NCBI GenBank assembly: GCA_023264735.1
Contig: JAHFVD010000052.1
Span: 1-54,006, forward strand
Source of the DNA: Mycobacterium sp.
Lineage (GTDB): Bacteria > Actinomycetota > Actinomycetes > Mycobacteriales > Mycobacteriaceae
Length of the DNA: 54,006 nt
Reading direction: 5' to 3'
This document shows, one piece after another, positions 34,195 through 44,564 of the stretch. The notes beneath the pieces are model-generated. The model saw nothing but the letters and a program-made list of their open reading frames with translations. It was not told where the DNA came from and searched no databases. A program made the translations under genes and the position numbers. Position 1 is the stretch's first letter, and every line of letters starts with the position of its first letter.

Positions 34195-36242
34195 ACCCCG
34201 GCCTCGGCCAGTTTCGCCAGCGCCGCAGCGGCGTGCGGATCGCCAAGCCGCTCGGCCTGGTTCCACGCCCACACCGCGACTCCCAGTTGCCCGCTGCGCT
34301 CGGCGCCCCGCGCCGCTTCGCGGGCCGCCTCGACCGCCCCGTCGGTGTCGTCCATCGCGGCCAGCTGCCAGGCCCGCGCCACTCCCAACTCGGGGGCGAA
34401 CAGCGCCGACTTGGTGCCGTGCCGGGACTCGGCGCGGCTGAGCGTCTTGGCCGATTCGGCGATCTCGCCCTGCTGGGCCAGCGCCATGGCCAGATACATC
34501 AGCGACAGCGGTCCCCAGGAGTAGCCGGTCCGGTCCAGGGTGGCCGCGGCCGGGCCGAGCAGGCGCGCCGCGCCCGCCGGGTCGCCCTGGGCGATCAGCA
34601 CCTGCGCCATCAGCACCTCACCGATCGACCGGCCGGGCTGGGCCAGCTCGGCGAAATCGGTGAACTCCCTCGCGGTCTCGTGCGCTGCGGCGGGCTGCCC
34701 GGCCATCAGCAGCGTCGTCGTCTGCGCCAGGCCCACGGTGAAGCGCAGCAGCCCGGGATGCTCGGCGCCCAATGCCCGCGCCACCAGCGGACCCACCTGG
34801 TCGAACCGGCCCATCCGGGCCGAGCTCAACGCCGACGCGCTGGCCGCCCATGCCACCGCCATATCCTCGGCCTCCGGGTCGGCCAGCACCTCGGCCGCGA
34901 TCTCGACCGCTCGCGCGAGGTTGCCGGCATTCATCGAGAAGGTCGCCGATAGCGCATCCAGGGTGAGGCGGTCGGCGGTCGTGCTGATCCGTTTGCGGAT
35001 GTTCTGCAGGAACGCGGTGGCGCGCTCGGGTTCCGAGAGCATCCAGAACTGGTTGGCCGCCCGCGGCAAGGCCCACGCCATCACTTCGGCCTCGGAGAGC
35101 GCGTCGGCATCGACGGCGGCCAGCACCGAATCCGCTTCGCGGCCGCGGCCCTGCCAGGCCAGCGCGTAACTCAGCGCCAGCCGCGCGTCGAAACGTTCGG
35201 CGCGCGCCAGCGCCACGGTGGCCAGCCGTTCGCTCACGCTCAGATCACCCAGCCGCAGCGCCTGCTGGGCGGCCGCGACCACGTCGTCGACGGACTCGGG
35301 TGCGTCACTGTCCAGGGCCAGTACTGCCCGGCCCAGTCGGTCGGCGAGATCGCGGCACGGCTGGGTGGCCAGCTGGGTGACGACCTCGGTGCGCAGCCGG
35401 CGGGCGTCGGCCGGGTCGGCGATCAGGGCTACCCGCTCGAGGAACAGTGGGTGACCGGCATAGACCATCGCGCCGAACACTGTTGCCGCCCCGGCTGTTT
35501 CGGCCTGTTCGATGCCCTCGTCCCCGGCCAGCGCGGCCAGGTCGGATCGCGCGAGCGGTTCGTGCACCGTCAGATAGGCCAGCGCCGTGCGCGCCGCCGC
35601 GGGCAGCTCGGCCAGATATGTGTCGACCAGAGCGTCCAGCGAGGTTGCCACCGAATGCGTCTGCGTCAGCATGCGCAGCTCCAGCGGGTTGCCGCCGCTG
35701 CGCCGGTAGCTGTCATCGCGCGGGTCGTCCAATGCCGCCAGTAGGGCTTGCGTTTCGGCCTCGTCCAGCGGGCCGACGTCCAGGCGAGCAAGGAGCCCGT
35801 CCTCCCAGAGTGCGGTCACCGCGGACGGCAGCGTTCCGCCCGCGCGTGCCGTCACGATGAGGCGCGCCTGCGAATGGCGGGCCAACTGATACACCAGGGT
35901 GGCCGACAGCGGATCGAGCAACTGGGCATCGTCGACGATGATCAGCGTGCTATCTGCTTGAGCCAGAAGTGAATCCAGCGCCGAGCGGATCAGCGCCGCC
36001 GGCTTGCCGACCTCGGTGACCTCGACCAGCGGACCGAACGCCCCGAACGGCACGCCGGCCTGCGTCCCGGTGGCGATCACCCGGACCGGATTCTTCTCGC
36101 CGAGCCGGTCGGCGATCTGTTCGGCAACAGTGGTCTTGCCGGTCCCGTCGGCGCCCACCAGGGCCACTCCGCCGTGGCTCTCCAGGAGTTCGATCGCGTC
36201 GTCTACGGACTGGCGCGGCACCAGAGGCCACCGAATCGGCAT
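34179..36242 (-). CDS. P-loop ATPase with TPR-like C-terminal region (Rv1204c-like)
   Basis: 687 residues from ATG 36242. Walker [11 protein letters not shown] at ~36-45, Walker [13 protein letters not shown] at ~97, then an AAA/STAND-like nucleotide domain and a long alpha-helical, alanine-rich part (from ~310) that looks like tetratricopeptide repeats. It resembles the ATPase and TPR portions of LuxR-type MalT regulators but has no terminal helix-turn-helix. Role unknown; conserved at this place in mycobacteria. Confidence 0.85.
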   Translation of the reverse strand: MPIRWPLVPRQSVDDAIELLESHGGVALVGADGTGKTTVAEQIADRLGEKNPVRVIATGTQAGVPFGAFGPLVEVTEVGKPAALIRSALDSLLAQADSTLIIVDDAQLLDPLSATLVYQLARHSQARLIVTARAGGTLPSAVTALWEDGLLARLDVGPLDEAETQALLAALDDPRDDSYRRSGGNPLELRMLTQTHSVATSLDALVDTYLAELPAAARTALAYLTVHEPLARSDLAALAGDEGIEQAETAGAATVFGAMVYAGHPLFLERVALIADPADARRLRTEVVTQLATQPCRDLADRLGRAVLALDSDAPESVDDVVAAAQQALRLGDLSVSERLATVALARAERFDARLALSYALAWQGRGREADSVLAAVDADALSEAEVMAWALPRAANQFWMLSEPERATAFLQNIRKRISTTADRLTLDALSATFSMNAGNLARAVEIAAEVLADPEAEDMAVAWAASASALSSARMGRFDQVGPLVARALGAEHPGLLRFTVGLAQTTTLLMAGQPAAAHETAREFTDFAELAQPGRSIGEVLMAQVLIAQGDPAGAARLLGPAAATLDRTGYSWGPLSLMYLAMALAQQGEIAESAKTLSRAESRHGTKSALFAPELGVARAWQLAAMDDTDGAVEAAREAARGAERSGQLGVAVWAWNQAERLGDPHAAAALAKLAEAGVQAVR

Positions 36243-36314
36243 AGCCGGACTTTATTTGCGCAGGCCGCCACCGGCAGGGCAATAGCCGTAAATCGGCTGC
36301 GTTAGGTTTGCCAC

Positions 36315-36884
36315 GTGCATCCCGGATCCGAGAACCGTGACGACGAGTGGGCGGTGTGTGTGTACTGCGCGTCGGGCCCGCGCCACCCTGAGCTGCTCGA
36401 CCTCGCACGCCGGGTGGGGGAGGCGATCGCCGAGCGTGGCTGGACGCTGGTGTCCGGCGGCGGCAACGTCTCGGCGATGGGAGCGGTGGCCGAGGGCGCG
36501 CGCTCGCGCGGTGGGCGCACCGTCGGCGTCATCCCGAAGGCGCTCGTGCATCGCGAGCTCGCCGACGTCGACGCCGACGAGCTGATCGTCACCGACACCA
36601 TGCGGCAACGCAAACAAGTCATGGAGGACCGCAGCGACGCCTTCCTGACGCTGCCCGGCGGAATCGGCACGCTGGAGGAACTTTTCGAAACGTGGACCGC
36701 TGGGTACCTGGGTATGCATGCAAAGCCGGTGGTGCTGCTCGATCCCGCCGGCCACTACGACGGATTGCGGACCTGGCTGGCAACGCTGGTCGAGCCCGGC
36801 TACGTCGCGCAAGCCGCATTAGACCGGTTGGTGGTTGTCGACGATGTCGCAGCCGCGATCGACATCTGCGCGGCCGGGCTGTAG
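36315..36884 (+). CDS. log: LOG family cytokinin-riboside 5'-monophosphate phosphoribohydrolase
   Basis: 189 residues from GTG 36315. The LOG signature is clear: VYCASGPRHPELLDLARRVG, SGGGNVSAMGAVA, MRQRKQVMEDRSDAFLTLPG, then GGIGTLEELFE with the PGGxGTxxE motif. It releases free cytokinin bases from their nucleotides; M. tuberculosis Rv1205 has this activity. First gene of a plus-strand run (log-fadD6-folP2-gpgS-Rv1209-tag). Confidence 0.93.
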   Translation: MHPGSENRDDEWAVCVYCASGPRHPELLDLARRVGEAIAERGWTLVSGGGNVSAMGAVAEGARSRGGRTVGVIPKALVHRELADVDADELIVTDTMRQRKQVMEDRSDAFLTLPGGIGTLEELFETWTAGYLGMHAKPVVLLDPAGHYDGLRTWLATLVEPGYVAQAALDRLVVVDDVAAAIDICAAGL

Positions 36885-36941
36885 CGGGCCGGCGTTACGC
36901 TGACCCGAGGGACGGGCGAGAAACGGGAGGTAGGGCGCCGA

Positions 36942-38741
36942 ATGACCAGTAGCGATTCCGCCGAGTCTGGTGCGCGGAAATCGGTGGGACTGCTCGACCT
37001 TGCGACGCGGTTGCCCGCCGTGCTGATGGATGCGCCGGTGATCCTGCGCGGTGCGCTGACCGGCTTCCTGGCGTTGCCGACGACGAAGACCTCGATCGGC
37101 AAGGTGTTCCAGGACCGCGCCGCCCGCTCCGCCGACCATGTATTCATCCGTTTCGGTGACGAGAAGATCACCTACCGGGAGGCCAACGAGACCGCGAACC
37201 GGTTCGCGGCGGTGTTGGCCGACAAGGGAGTTGGCCGCGGCGACGTCGTCGGCATCATGATGCGCAACTCGCCCAACACGGTGCTGATGATGCTGGCCGC
37301 CGTCAAATGCGGGGCGGTCGCCGGCATGCTGAACTACCACCAGCGCTCAGATGTGTTGTCGCACAGCATCGGTCTGCTCAAAGCCACGGTGGTGGTCGCC
37401 GAGTCCGACCTGATCGACCCGATCAAGGAGAGCGGCGCCCAGGCGGGCCAGCTGATGACGATCGAGGAGCTCGTCGAGGAGTCGGCAGGCAAGCCGTCGG
37501 GCAACCCCGCCTCGGCATCGCAGGTCCAGGCCAAAGACACCGCGTTCTACATCTTCACCTCGGGCACCACCGGGCATCCCAAGGCCAGCGTGATGACCCA
37601 CCACCGGTGGCTGCGCGCCCTGGCCGCGTTCGGCGGGCTGGGTCTTCGGCTCAAGGGCGACGACACCCTGTACTGCCCGCTGCCGCTGTACCACAACAAC
37701 GCGCTCACGGTCGCGCTGGCGTCGGTGATCAACGCGGGCGGCACACTGGCGCTGGGCAAGTCGTTCTCGGCATCGCGGTTCTGGGACGAAGTCATTCAGA
37801 TGCAGGCCACCGCGTTCATCTACATCGGCGAGGTGTGCCGCTACCTGCTCAACCAGCCGGCCAAGGCCACCGACACAGCGCATAAGATCCGGGTCATCGC
37901 CGGCAACGGGTTGCGCCCGGAGATCTGGGACGAGTTCACCCGCCGGTTCGGTATCGACCGGGTCGCCGAGTTCTATGCCGCCAGCGAGGGCAACGCCGCC
38001 TTCATCAACATCTTCAACATCCCCAAGAGCACGGGCGTCAGCCCGACGCCGCTGGCCTACGTGGAGTACGACGCGGAGACCGGCGAGCCGGCGCGCGACG
38101 AGAACGGCCGGGTCCGCAAGGTGCCGCCCGGCCAGCCCGGCCTGCTGATCAGCCCGGTGAACAAGCTGTCGCCCTTCGACGGCTACACCGACAAGGAAGC
38201 CAGCGAAAAGAAGCTGGTGCGCAACGCTTTCAAAGAGGGCGATGTGTGGTTCAACACCGGTGACGTGATGAACCCGCAGGGCATGGGGCACGCCGCGTTC
38301 GCCGACCGGCTCGGTGACACCTTCCGGTGGAAGGGCGAGAACGTCGCGACCACCCAGGTGGAAGGGGCTCTCGGTCAGGACAAGAACGTCGAGGAATCCA
38401 CGGTGTTCGGCGTGGAGGTGCCCGACACCGGCGGACGGGCCGGCATGGCGGCGATCAAGCTGCGCGACGGTGTGGAGTTCGACGGTAAGGCGCTGGCCGC
38501 GACGGTGTACGGCAACCTGCCCAGCTACGCGGTCCCGCTGTTCATCCGGATCGTCGAGTCGTTGGAGACCACGTCGACGTTCAAGAGCCGCAAGGTCGAC
38601 CTGCGCAAGCAGGCCTACGGTGGCGACGGCGAGGAGATCTCCGACCCGCTGTACGTGCTGGCCGGTAAGGAGGACGGCTACGTGCCGTTCTATCCCGAGT
38701 ACCCCAAGGAAGTCGCCTCCGGCGCCCGCCCCAAGGGCTGA
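36942..38741 (+). CDS. fadD6: Long-chain acyl-CoA synthetase FadD6 (FATP-type)
   Basis: 599 residues from ATG 36942, preceded by GGGAGG. Adenylate-forming enzyme: P-loop YIFTSGTTGHPKASVM, YAASEGN, VWFNTGDVM, and the FATP hallmark FADRLGDTFRWKGENVATT. Activates fatty acids for uptake and lipid synthesis at the inner membrane. Length and sequence match M. tuberculosis Rv1206 (597). Confidence 0.95.
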   Translation: MTSSDSAESGARKSVGLLDLATRLPAVLMDAPVILRGALTGFLALPTTKTSIGKVFQDRAARSADHVFIRFGDEKITYREANETANRFAAVLADKGVGRGDVVGIMMRNSPNTVLMMLAAVKCGAVAGMLNYHQRSDVLSHSIGLLKATVVVAESDLIDPIKESGAQAGQLMTIEELVEESAGKPSGNPASASQVQAKDTAFYIFTSGTTGHPKASVMTHHRWLRALAAFGGLGLRLKGDDTLYCPLPLYHNNALTVALASVINAGGTLALGKSFSASRFWDEVIQMQATAFIYIGEVCRYLLNQPAKATDTAHKIRVIAGNGLRPEIWDEFTRRFGIDRVAEFYAASEGNAAFINIFNIPKSTGVSPTPLAYVEYDAETGEPARDENGRVRKVPPGQPGLLISPVNKLSPFDGYTDKEASEKKLVRNAFKEGDVWFNTGDVMNPQGMGHAAFADRLGDTFRWKGENVATTQVEGALGQDKNVEESTVFGVEVPDTGGRAGMAAIKLRDGVEFDGKALAATVYGNLPSYAVPLFIRIVESLETTSTFKSRKVDLRKQAYGGDGEEISDPLYVLAGKEDGYVPFYPEYPKEVASGARPKG

Positions 38742-38832
38742 CCCCTCTTCGCCCAAACCGACGTTTGGCAGAAGAAGTGCGAGTAGGCACCACCATTTCG
38801 TCGATCTCGGCACTACCAGGCACCATGGAGGG

Positions 38833-39708
38833 GTGAAGTCGACGTTCTGCGGACGGCCAGTGGCTGGTGATCGCGCGCTGATCATGGCGATCGTCAACCG
38901 CACGCCCGACTCGTTCTACGACCGCGGCGCGACCTTCACCGACGAAGCAGCAAAGGACGCCGCCCACCGCGTGGTGGCCGACGGCGCCGACGTGGTCGAC
39001 GTCGGGGGGGTGAAGGCGGGACCGGGAACCCTGGTCGACGCCGACGAAGAGATCGCCCGCGTGGTGCCGTTCATCGAATGGCTGCGCGCCGAATACCCCG
39101 ACCAGCTGATCAGCGTCGACACCTGGCGGTCCTCGGTGGCCAAACAGGCCTGCGCGGCCGGTGCGGACCTGATCAACGACACCTGGGCCGGTGCCGACCC
39201 GGCATTACCCGAGGTCGCCGCCGAATTCGGGGCCGGGCTGGTGTGTTCGCACACCGGCGGCGCGCAGCCGCGGACCCGGCCCTTTCGCGTCAACTATGGG
39301 ACCACCGTGACCGGTGTGGTCGACGATGTCATCGCCGAAGTCACTGCCGCCGCTGAGCGGGCCGTCGCCCTCGGGGTCGCCAGGGACGCGATTTTGATCG
39401 ATCCGACCCACGATTTCGGCAAAAATACTTATCACGGCCTTACTTTGTTGCGCCACGTAAAAGATCTTGTTAATACCGGATGGCCCGTCCTGATGGCACT
39501 CAGCAACAAAGATTTCGTCGGGGAGACTTTGGGGGTGGAGCTCACTCAACGACTCGAGGGCACGCTGGCAGCGACCGCACTGGCCGCCGCCGACGGAGCT
39601 CGGATGTTCCGGGTGCATGAGGTGGGACCCACTCGGCGCGTGCTGGAAATGGTCGCGTCGATCCGTGGGGAGCGTCCGCCGGCGCGGACGGTGAGGGGCC
39701 TGGCATGA
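38833..39708 (+). CDS. folP2: Dihydropteroate synthase homologue FolP2
   Basis: 291 residues from GTG 38833 (MKSTFCGRPVAGDRALIMAI); a longer frame runs back into fadD6 but is not conserved. DHPS fold: IVNRTPDSFYDRGATF, ADVVDVGGVKAGPG, DLINDTW, VLMALSNKDFVGETL. The second DHPS paralogue of mycobacteria; in M. leprae and M. tuberculosis reported not to have measurable DHPS activity, so the name is by homology. VGGVK and SNKD replace the usual VGGEST and S.K motifs. Overlaps gpgS by 4 nt (ATGA). Confidence 0.93.
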   Translation: MKSTFCGRPVAGDRALIMAIVNRTPDSFYDRGATFTDEAAKDAAHRVVADGADVVDVGGVKAGPGTLVDADEEIARVVPFIEWLRAEYPDQLISVDTWRSSVAKQACAAGADLINDTWAGADPALPEVAAEFGAGLVCSHTGGAQPRTRPFRVNYGTTVTGVVDDVIAEVTAAAERAVALGVARDAILIDPTHDFGKNTYHGLTLLRHVKDLVNTGWPVLMALSNKDFVGETLGVELTQRLEGTLAATALAAADGARMFRVHEVGPTRRVLEMVASIRGERPPARTVRGLA

Positions 39709-40640
39709 CTGAACTGGCCAATGACACACTTCCCGGCGACACCTGGCTGTCTGATCACAGCTGGAGCCGGCCGACCTGGACCATCGACGAACTGGTGGCC
39801 GCCAAGCGCGGCCGCACCATTTCCGTCGTCCTGCCCGCGCTCAACGAGGAAGAGACGGTCGGTTCGGTGGTGGACAGCCTCCGCCCGCTGCTCGGTGGCC
39901 TGGTCGACGAGCTGATCGTGCTGGATTCGGGCTCCACCGACGACACCGAGATTGAAGCCATCGCCGCAGGCGCCCGGGTGGTCACCCGCGAGCAGGCGGT
40001 GCCCGAGGTGGAGCCCCAGCCGGGCAAGGGTGAGGTGCTGTGGCGCTCGCTGGCGGCCACCAGCGGCGACATCATCGTGTTCGTCGACTCCGACCTGATC
40101 GACCCCGATCCGATGTTCGTGCCTCGGCTGGTCGGCCCGCTGCTGACCGCCGACGGGGTCCACCTGGTCAAAGGTTTCTACCGGCGGCCGCTGAAAGTCG
40201 GCAAGGGCGAGGACGCCAACGGCGGTGGCCGGGTCACCGAGCTGGTCGCCCGCCCGCTGCTGGCCGCGCTGCGCCCCGAGTTGGGCTGTGTGCTGCAGCC
40301 ACTGGGCGGCGAGTACGCCGGCACCCGCGAGCTGCTGACCTCGGTGCCGTTCGCCCCGGGCTACGGCGTGGAGATCGGCCTGCTGGTCGACACCTACGAC
40401 CGGCTCGGCCTGGATGCGATCGCCCAGGTCAATCTGGGTGTGCGCAGCCACCGCAACCGGCCGCTGATCGAGCTGGGCGCGATGAGCCGCCAGGTCATCG
40501 CCACCCTGCTGTCGCGCTGCGGTATCGCCGACTCCGGCATCGGGCTGACGCAGTTCCTGCCCGACGGCGCCGACGGGTACCTGCCGCGGACGACGTCGGT
40601 CTCGCTGGCCGACCGCCCGCCGATGAACACCCTGCGCTGA
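39705..40640 (+). CDS. gpgS: Glucosyl-3-phosphoglycerate synthase
   Basis: 311 residues. GT81 retaining glycosyltransferase that makes glucosyl-3-phosphoglycerate, the first step of methylglucose lipopolysaccharide. VVLPALNEEETVGSVV, IVLDSGSTDDTE, the metal site VFVDSDLIDPDPMF, and GYGVEIGLLVDTY are as in M. tuberculosis Rv1208. Overlap with folP2 shows translational coupling. Confidence 0.95.
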   Translation: MTELANDTLPGDTWLSDHSWSRPTWTIDELVAAKRGRTISVVLPALNEEETVGSVVDSLRPLLGGLVDELIVLDSGSTDDTEIEAIAAGARVVTREQAVPEVEPQPGKGEVLWRSLAATSGDIIVFVDSDLIDPDPMFVPRLVGPLLTADGVHLVKGFYRRPLKVGKGEDANGGGRVTELVARPLLAALRPELGCVLQPLGGEYAGTRELLTSVPFAPGYGVEIGLLVDTYDRLGLDAIAQVNLGVRSHRNRPLIELGAMSRQVIATLLSRCGIADSGIGLTQFLPDGADGYLPRTTSVSLADRPPMNTLR

Positions 40641-40692
40641 TTCCTGCGCTCCGGCGCCGACGATGTCGGCCGGTTAGGGCAATATCGGTGAC

Positions 40693-41040
40693 GTGACATT
40701 GATCCTGCTGTACCTGGTGGTACTGATTTTGATCGGCGTCGTCCTGTTCGGGGTGGCCAGCCTGGTCTTCGGGCGCGGCGAGGAGCTGCCGCCGCTGCCC
40801 CGCGCGACGACGGCCACCGTGCTGCCGGCCTCCGGGGTCACCGGCGAGGACGTCGACGCCGTGAAGTTCACCCAGGTACTGCGCGGCTACAAGACCAGCG
40901 AGGTGGACTGGGTTCTGGACCGTCTCGGTGCCGAGCTCGATCAGTTGCGCGGTGAGCTGTCCGCGGTGCGCGCCGCCGCCGGGTTCGACGAACCGGTGGC
41001 CACTCACCACGCCGCGCCCGCCGAGGAGGAGCAGGCGTGA
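40693..41040 (+). CDS. Small membrane protein with DivIVA-like motif (Rv1209-like)
   Basis: 115 residues from GTG 40693. Residues 2-25 are one membrane helix (LILLYLVVLILIGVVLFGVA). The segment VKFTQVLRGYKTSEVDWVLD is the DivIVA-like domain found in short actinobacterial proteins, followed by a predicted coiled coil. Suggests recruitment to the cell pole or septum. Overlaps tag by 4 nt. Confidence 0.85.
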   Translation: MTLILLYLVVLILIGVVLFGVASLVFGRGEELPPLPRATTATVLPASGVTGEDVDAVKFTQVLRGYKTSEVDWVLDRLGAELDQLRGELSAVRAAAGFDEPVATHHAAPAEEEQA

Positions 41041-41615
41041 GCGCCGCCGTAGCCGAGGATGACGGCCGATCCCGCTGCGACTGGGCGCAGATGCAGTCGC
41101 AGCTCTACCGCGACTATCACGACCAGGAGTGGGGCCGGGTCCTGCGCGGCCGGGCCGCGCTGTTCGAGCGAATGAGTCTCGAGGCGTTCCAGAGCGGCCT
41201 GTCCTGGCTGATCATCCTGCGGAAACGGGACAACTTCCGGAAGGCGTTCGACGGGTTCAACATCAAGAAGGTCGCCGCCTACACCGACCGTGACGTCGCC
41301 CGGCTGATGGCCGACGAGGGGATCGTGCGCAACCGCGCCAAGATCGAAGCCACGATCTCCAACGCCAGGGCGGTCGCCGAGCTGGACGTCGATCTGTCCG
41401 ACTTGCTCTGGTCCTACGCCCCGCCGTCGCGTCCCCGACCCAAGACGCTGGCTGACGTGCCGTCCATCACGCCCGAGTCTCAGGCCATGGCCAAGGACCT
41501 CAAGAAGCGTGGATTCCGCTTCGTCGGGCCTACCACCGCCTACGCGCTGATGCAGGCCACCGGCATGGTCGACGACCACATCGCCTCGTGCTGGGTGCCC
41601 CCGACAGCGGCCTGA
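41037..41615 (+). CDS. tag: 3-methyladenine DNA glycosylase I
   Basis: 192 residues from GTG 41037. Tag family: CDWAQMQSQLYRDYHDQEWG, LSWLIILRKRDNFRKAFDGF, GFRFVGPTTAYALMQATGMV. The zinc site uses the N-terminal Cys, a conserved His in YHD and the closing H-IASC (DDHIASCW). Removes 3-methyladenine from alkylated DNA. M. tuberculosis counterpart is Rv1210 (tagA). Last gene of the run begun at log. Confidence 0.95.
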   Translation: MSAAVAEDDGRSRCDWAQMQSQLYRDYHDQEWGRVLRGRAALFERMSLEAFQSGLSWLIILRKRDNFRKAFDGFNIKKVAAYTDRDVARLMADEGIVRNRAKIEATISNARAVAELDVDLSDLLWSYAPPSRPRPKTLADVPSITPESQAMAKDLKKRGFRFVGPTTAYALMQATGMVDDHIASCWVPPTAA

Positions 41616-41780
41616 GGGCACAAATCAGAGGGTCTCCATCGGGTCTTTCACACGCATGCCCGCCGATAAGGAACAATAGAATCGAAAACAAGCAGTTCAG
41701 TGCCGGACATACCAGCCATGTACCCGGCATCCGATCGGGTCCGCGAAGGCGGGCCGGCTTGAATTTGGAGGGAGCACTCG

Positions 41781-41948
41781 ATGGCGGCGATGAAGCCCCG
41801 GACTGGTGACGGTCCGCTGGAAGCAACCAAGGAGGGGCGCGGCATCGTGATGCGAGTACCGCTAGAAGGCGGTGGACGACTGGTCGTCGAGTTGACGCCC
41901 GACGAGGCCGCCGCCCTCGGTGACGAACTCAAGAACGTCACCAGCTAA
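41781..41948 (+). CDS. DUF3117 small protein (Rv1211-like)
   Basis: 55 residues from ATG 41781, preceded by GGAGGGA; too short for many gene finders. Sequence MAAMKPRTGDGPLEATKEGR, then IVMRVPLEGGGRLVVELTPD and a short helical tail, the conserved DUF3117 pattern of actinobacteria. Function unknown. It has its own 165-nt upstream region with a TAGAAT-like -10 at 41677-41682 and ends 13 nt before a strong terminator. Confidence 0.88.
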   Translation: MAAMKPRTGDGPLEATKEGRGIVMRVPLEGGGRLVVELTPDEAAALGDELKNVTS

Positions 41949-41960
41949 CTGATCCACCAT

Positions 41961-41990
41961 TGAAACCCCGCGTGGGCGCGCGGGGTTTCA
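41961..41990. terminator. Bidirectional hairpin terminator
   Basis: TGAAACCCCGCG (41961-41972), loop TGGGCG, CGCGGGGTTTCA (41979-41990): a perfect 12-bp stem with A and T runs on either side. It lies between the stop of the DUF3117 gene and the convergent glgM stop, and serves both. Confidence 0.9.
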
Positions 41991-42004
41991 GTCTGCCGGT
42001 CGGC

Positions 42005-43168
42005 TTAAGCCGACACCTTGCGGTAAATCTCCAACGTCTGTTCGGCGATGTGCGCCCACGAGAACTCGTCGATACAGCGTTGCCGTCCGGCTGCCCCAAA
42101 TCGACGGGCCTTCTCCGGATCACCCACCAGTGCGTTGACGGCCCCGGCCAGACGAGCCTCGAAGCCCGCCGGATCCGTCGCCTCGTAGTGCACCAACGTC
42201 CCCGTCACGCCCTCGGCGACCACCTCGGGTATGCCACCGACGTCGGAGGCGACCACCGCGGTGCCGCACGCCATCGCTTCCAGGTTCACGATCCCCAGCG
42301 GCTCGTACACCGACGGGCAGATGAAAGCCGTTGCCGCCGAGAGAATTTCGCGAATCTTGGCGATCGGCAGGAATTCCTGCACCCAGAACACACCGCTGCG
42401 GGCACTGGCCAGCTCCTGCACGGCCGAGCTGACCTCGGCCGCGATCTCCGGGGTGTCCGGCGCACCGGCGCACAGCACCAGCTGAACCTCCGGATCGAAC
42501 TGATGCGCAGCGGCGATCAGGTGCGGCACGCCTTTTTGCCGGGTGATCCTGCCGACGAACGCCACCATCGGCCGCGACGGGTCGACACCGAGTTCGGCGA
42601 GCACCGACTCGCCGCTCTCGGGGGGAGCCGGGTACCAGACGCTGGTGTCGATTCCGTTCTTCACCACGTGAACGCGGTTGGGGTCCAGGGCCGGATAGAC
42701 CGACAACACGTCCTCGCGCATTCCTGAACTGACCGCGATCACCGCGTCGGCGGCTTCGATCGCGGTGCGCTCCACCCACAGCGACACCCGATACCCGCCG
42801 CCGAGCTGCTCGGCCTTCCACGGCCGCAACGGTTCGAGGGAGTGGGCGGTGAGCACGTGCGGGATGTCGTACAGCAGCGCGGCCAGGTGGCCGGCCATCC
42901 CGGTGTACCAGGTGTGCGAGTGCACCACCGTCGCGTCGGCGGCCACGTTGGCCATCACCAGATCCGCTGACAGTGTCGACAACGCCGGGTTGGCACCCTT
43001 GAGTGCGGGGTCGGGTTGCGCGACGATCGCCCCCGCTCGCGGCGCACCCATGCAGTGCACATCGACCTCGCAGAGGCGACGCAACTGTGCGACGAGTTCC
43101 GTCACATGCACGCCCGCCCCGCCGTAGACCTCGGGTGGATACTCCCGAGTCATCATCGCCACCCGCAT
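42005..43168 (-). CDS. glgM: GT4 glycosyltransferase GlgM/GlgA (alpha-maltose-1-phosphate synthase)
   Basis: 387 residues. MRVAMMTREYPPEVYGGAGV at the start, VFVGRITRQKGVPHLI..A in the middle and the retaining GT4 motif FICPSVYEPLGIVNLEAMAC near 290. Older annotations call it glycogen synthase GlgA (Rv1212c); in mycobacteria it makes maltose 1-phosphate from ADP-glucose for the GlgE pathway. Divergent from glgC, which makes ADP-glucose; the 181-nt spacer contains both promoters. Confidence 0.95.
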   Translation of the reverse strand: MRVAMMTREYPPEVYGGAGVHVTELVAQLRRLCEVDVHCMGAPRAGAIVAQPDPALKGANPALSTLSADLVMANVAADATVVHSHTWYTGMAGHLAALLYDIPHVLTAHSLEPLRPWKAEQLGGGYRVSLWVERTAIEAADAVIAVSSGMREDVLSVYPALDPNRVHVVKNGIDTSVWYPAPPESGESVLAELGVDPSRPMVAFVGRITRQKGVPHLIAAAHQFDPEVQLVLCAGAPDTPEIAAEVSSAVQELASARSGVFWVQEFLPIAKIREILSAATAFICPSVYEPLGIVNLEAMACGTAVVASDVGGIPEVVAEGVTGTLVHYEATDPAGFEARLAGAVNALVGDPEKARRFGAAGRQRCIDEFSWAHIAEQTLEIYRKVSA

Positions 43169-43349
43169 ACGCCCGACGGTAGTAGCACCGGGCTCCCGCC
43201 GCAGCCTTGCGCGTCAACGTCGTTGCGCATAGGCGCCAAAGTCGTTGCTGCCGCGACACTGCCCCCAAATTCGTCGCCTCCGCGACACAGCGACCTGCAA
43301 TAGTCCCGATGGCCTAGCCGTCTGATGCGCGTGCCATTAGGTTTGCAGC

Positions 43350-44564
43350 ATGAGGGAATTGCCACATGTGCTGGGCATTGTCCTGGCCGGCGGAGAGGGC
43401 AAGCGACTGTATCCGCTGACCGCGGACCGGGCGAAGCCTGCTGTTCCCTTCGGCGGCGCGTACCGGCTGATCGATTTCGTGTTGTCGAATTTGGTCAACG
43501 CGCGGTACTTACGGATCTGTGTGCTCACCCAGTACAAGTCGCATTCCCTCGACCGGCACATCTCGCAGAACTGGCGACTGAGCGGCCTGGCCGGCGAATA
43601 CATCACGCCGGTTCCCGCCCAGCAACGCCTCGGGCCGCGCTGGTACACCGGTTCGGCCGATGCGATCTACCAGTCGATGAACCTCATCTACGACGAGGAT
43701 CCTGACTACATCGTGGTTTTCGGTGCCGACCACGTGTACCGGATGGACCCCGAGCAGATGGTCAAGTTCCACATCGAGAGCGGCGCCGGCGCCACGGTGG
43801 CCGGCATCCGGGTGCCGCGGGCCGAGGCCCACGCGTTCGGCTGCATCGACGCCGACGAGTCGGGCCGCATCCGTGAGTTCATCGAAAAACCTGCCGACCC
43901 ACCGGGCACACCGGACGATGCGACGCAGACGTTCGTGTCGATGGGCAACTACATCTTCACCACCAAGGTGCTCATCGACGCGATCCGCGCCGACGCCGAT
44001 GACGGCAACTCCGATCACGACATGGGCGGCGACATCATCCCGCGTCTGGTCACCGACGGCATGGCCGCGGTTTACGACTTCAGTAACAACGAAGTGCCCG
44101 GTGCCACCGAACGTGACCACGGCTACTGGCGTGACGTTGGAACGCTGGACGCTTTCTATGACGCACACATGGATCTGGTGTCCGTTCATCCGGTGTTCAA
44201 CCTTTACAACAAGCGCTGGCCGATCCGCGGTGAGTCGGAGAACCTGGCGCCGGCCAAGTTCGTCAACGGCGGCTCCGCGCAGGAGTCGGTGGTCGGTGCC
44301 GGCAGCATCATCTCCGCGGCGTCGGTGCGCAATTCGGTGTTGTCGAGCAATGTGGTGATCGAGGACGGCGCGATCGTCGAAGGCAGCGTGCTGATGCCCG
44401 GTGTCCGGGTGGGCCGCGGCGCGGTGGTGCGGCACGCGATCCTGGACAAGAACGTCGTTGTGGGCCCCGGCGAGATGGTCGGCGTCGACTTGGAGAAGGA
44501 CCGCGAACGGTTCGCGCTCAGCGCCGGCGGTGTGGTGGCCGTCGGCAAGGGCGTCTGGATCTAA
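43350..44564 (+). CDS. glgC: Glucose-1-phosphate adenylyltransferase
   Basis: 404 residues from ATG 43350. Pyrophosphorylase motifs [20 protein letters not shown] and [11 protein letters not shown], glucose-phosphate site [10 protein letters not shown], and a C-terminal beta-helix ([20 protein letters not shown]). Makes ADP-glucose for alpha-glucan and capsule synthesis, feeding GlgM opposite. Matches M. tuberculosis Rv1213. Overlaps the convergent DUF4126 gene by 4 nt. Confidence 0.96.
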   Translation: MRELPHVLGIVLAGGEGKRLYPLTADRAKPAVPFGGAYRLIDFVLSNLVNARYLRICVLTQYKSHSLDRHISQNWRLSGLAGEYITPVPAQQRLGPRWYTGSADAIYQSMNLIYDEDPDYIVVFGADHVYRMDPEQMVKFHIESGAGATVAGIRVPRAEAHAFGCIDADESGRIREFIEKPADPPGTPDDATQTFVSMGNYIFTTKVLIDAIRADADDGNSDHDMGGDIIPRLVTDGMAAVYDFSNNEVPGATERDHGYWRDVGTLDAFYDAHMDLVSVHPVFNLYNKRWPIRGESENLAPAKFVNGGSAQESVVGAGSIISAASVRNSVLSSNVVIEDGAIVEGSVLMPGVRVGRGAVVRHAILDKNVVVGPGEMVGVDLEKDRERFALSAGGVVAVGKGVWI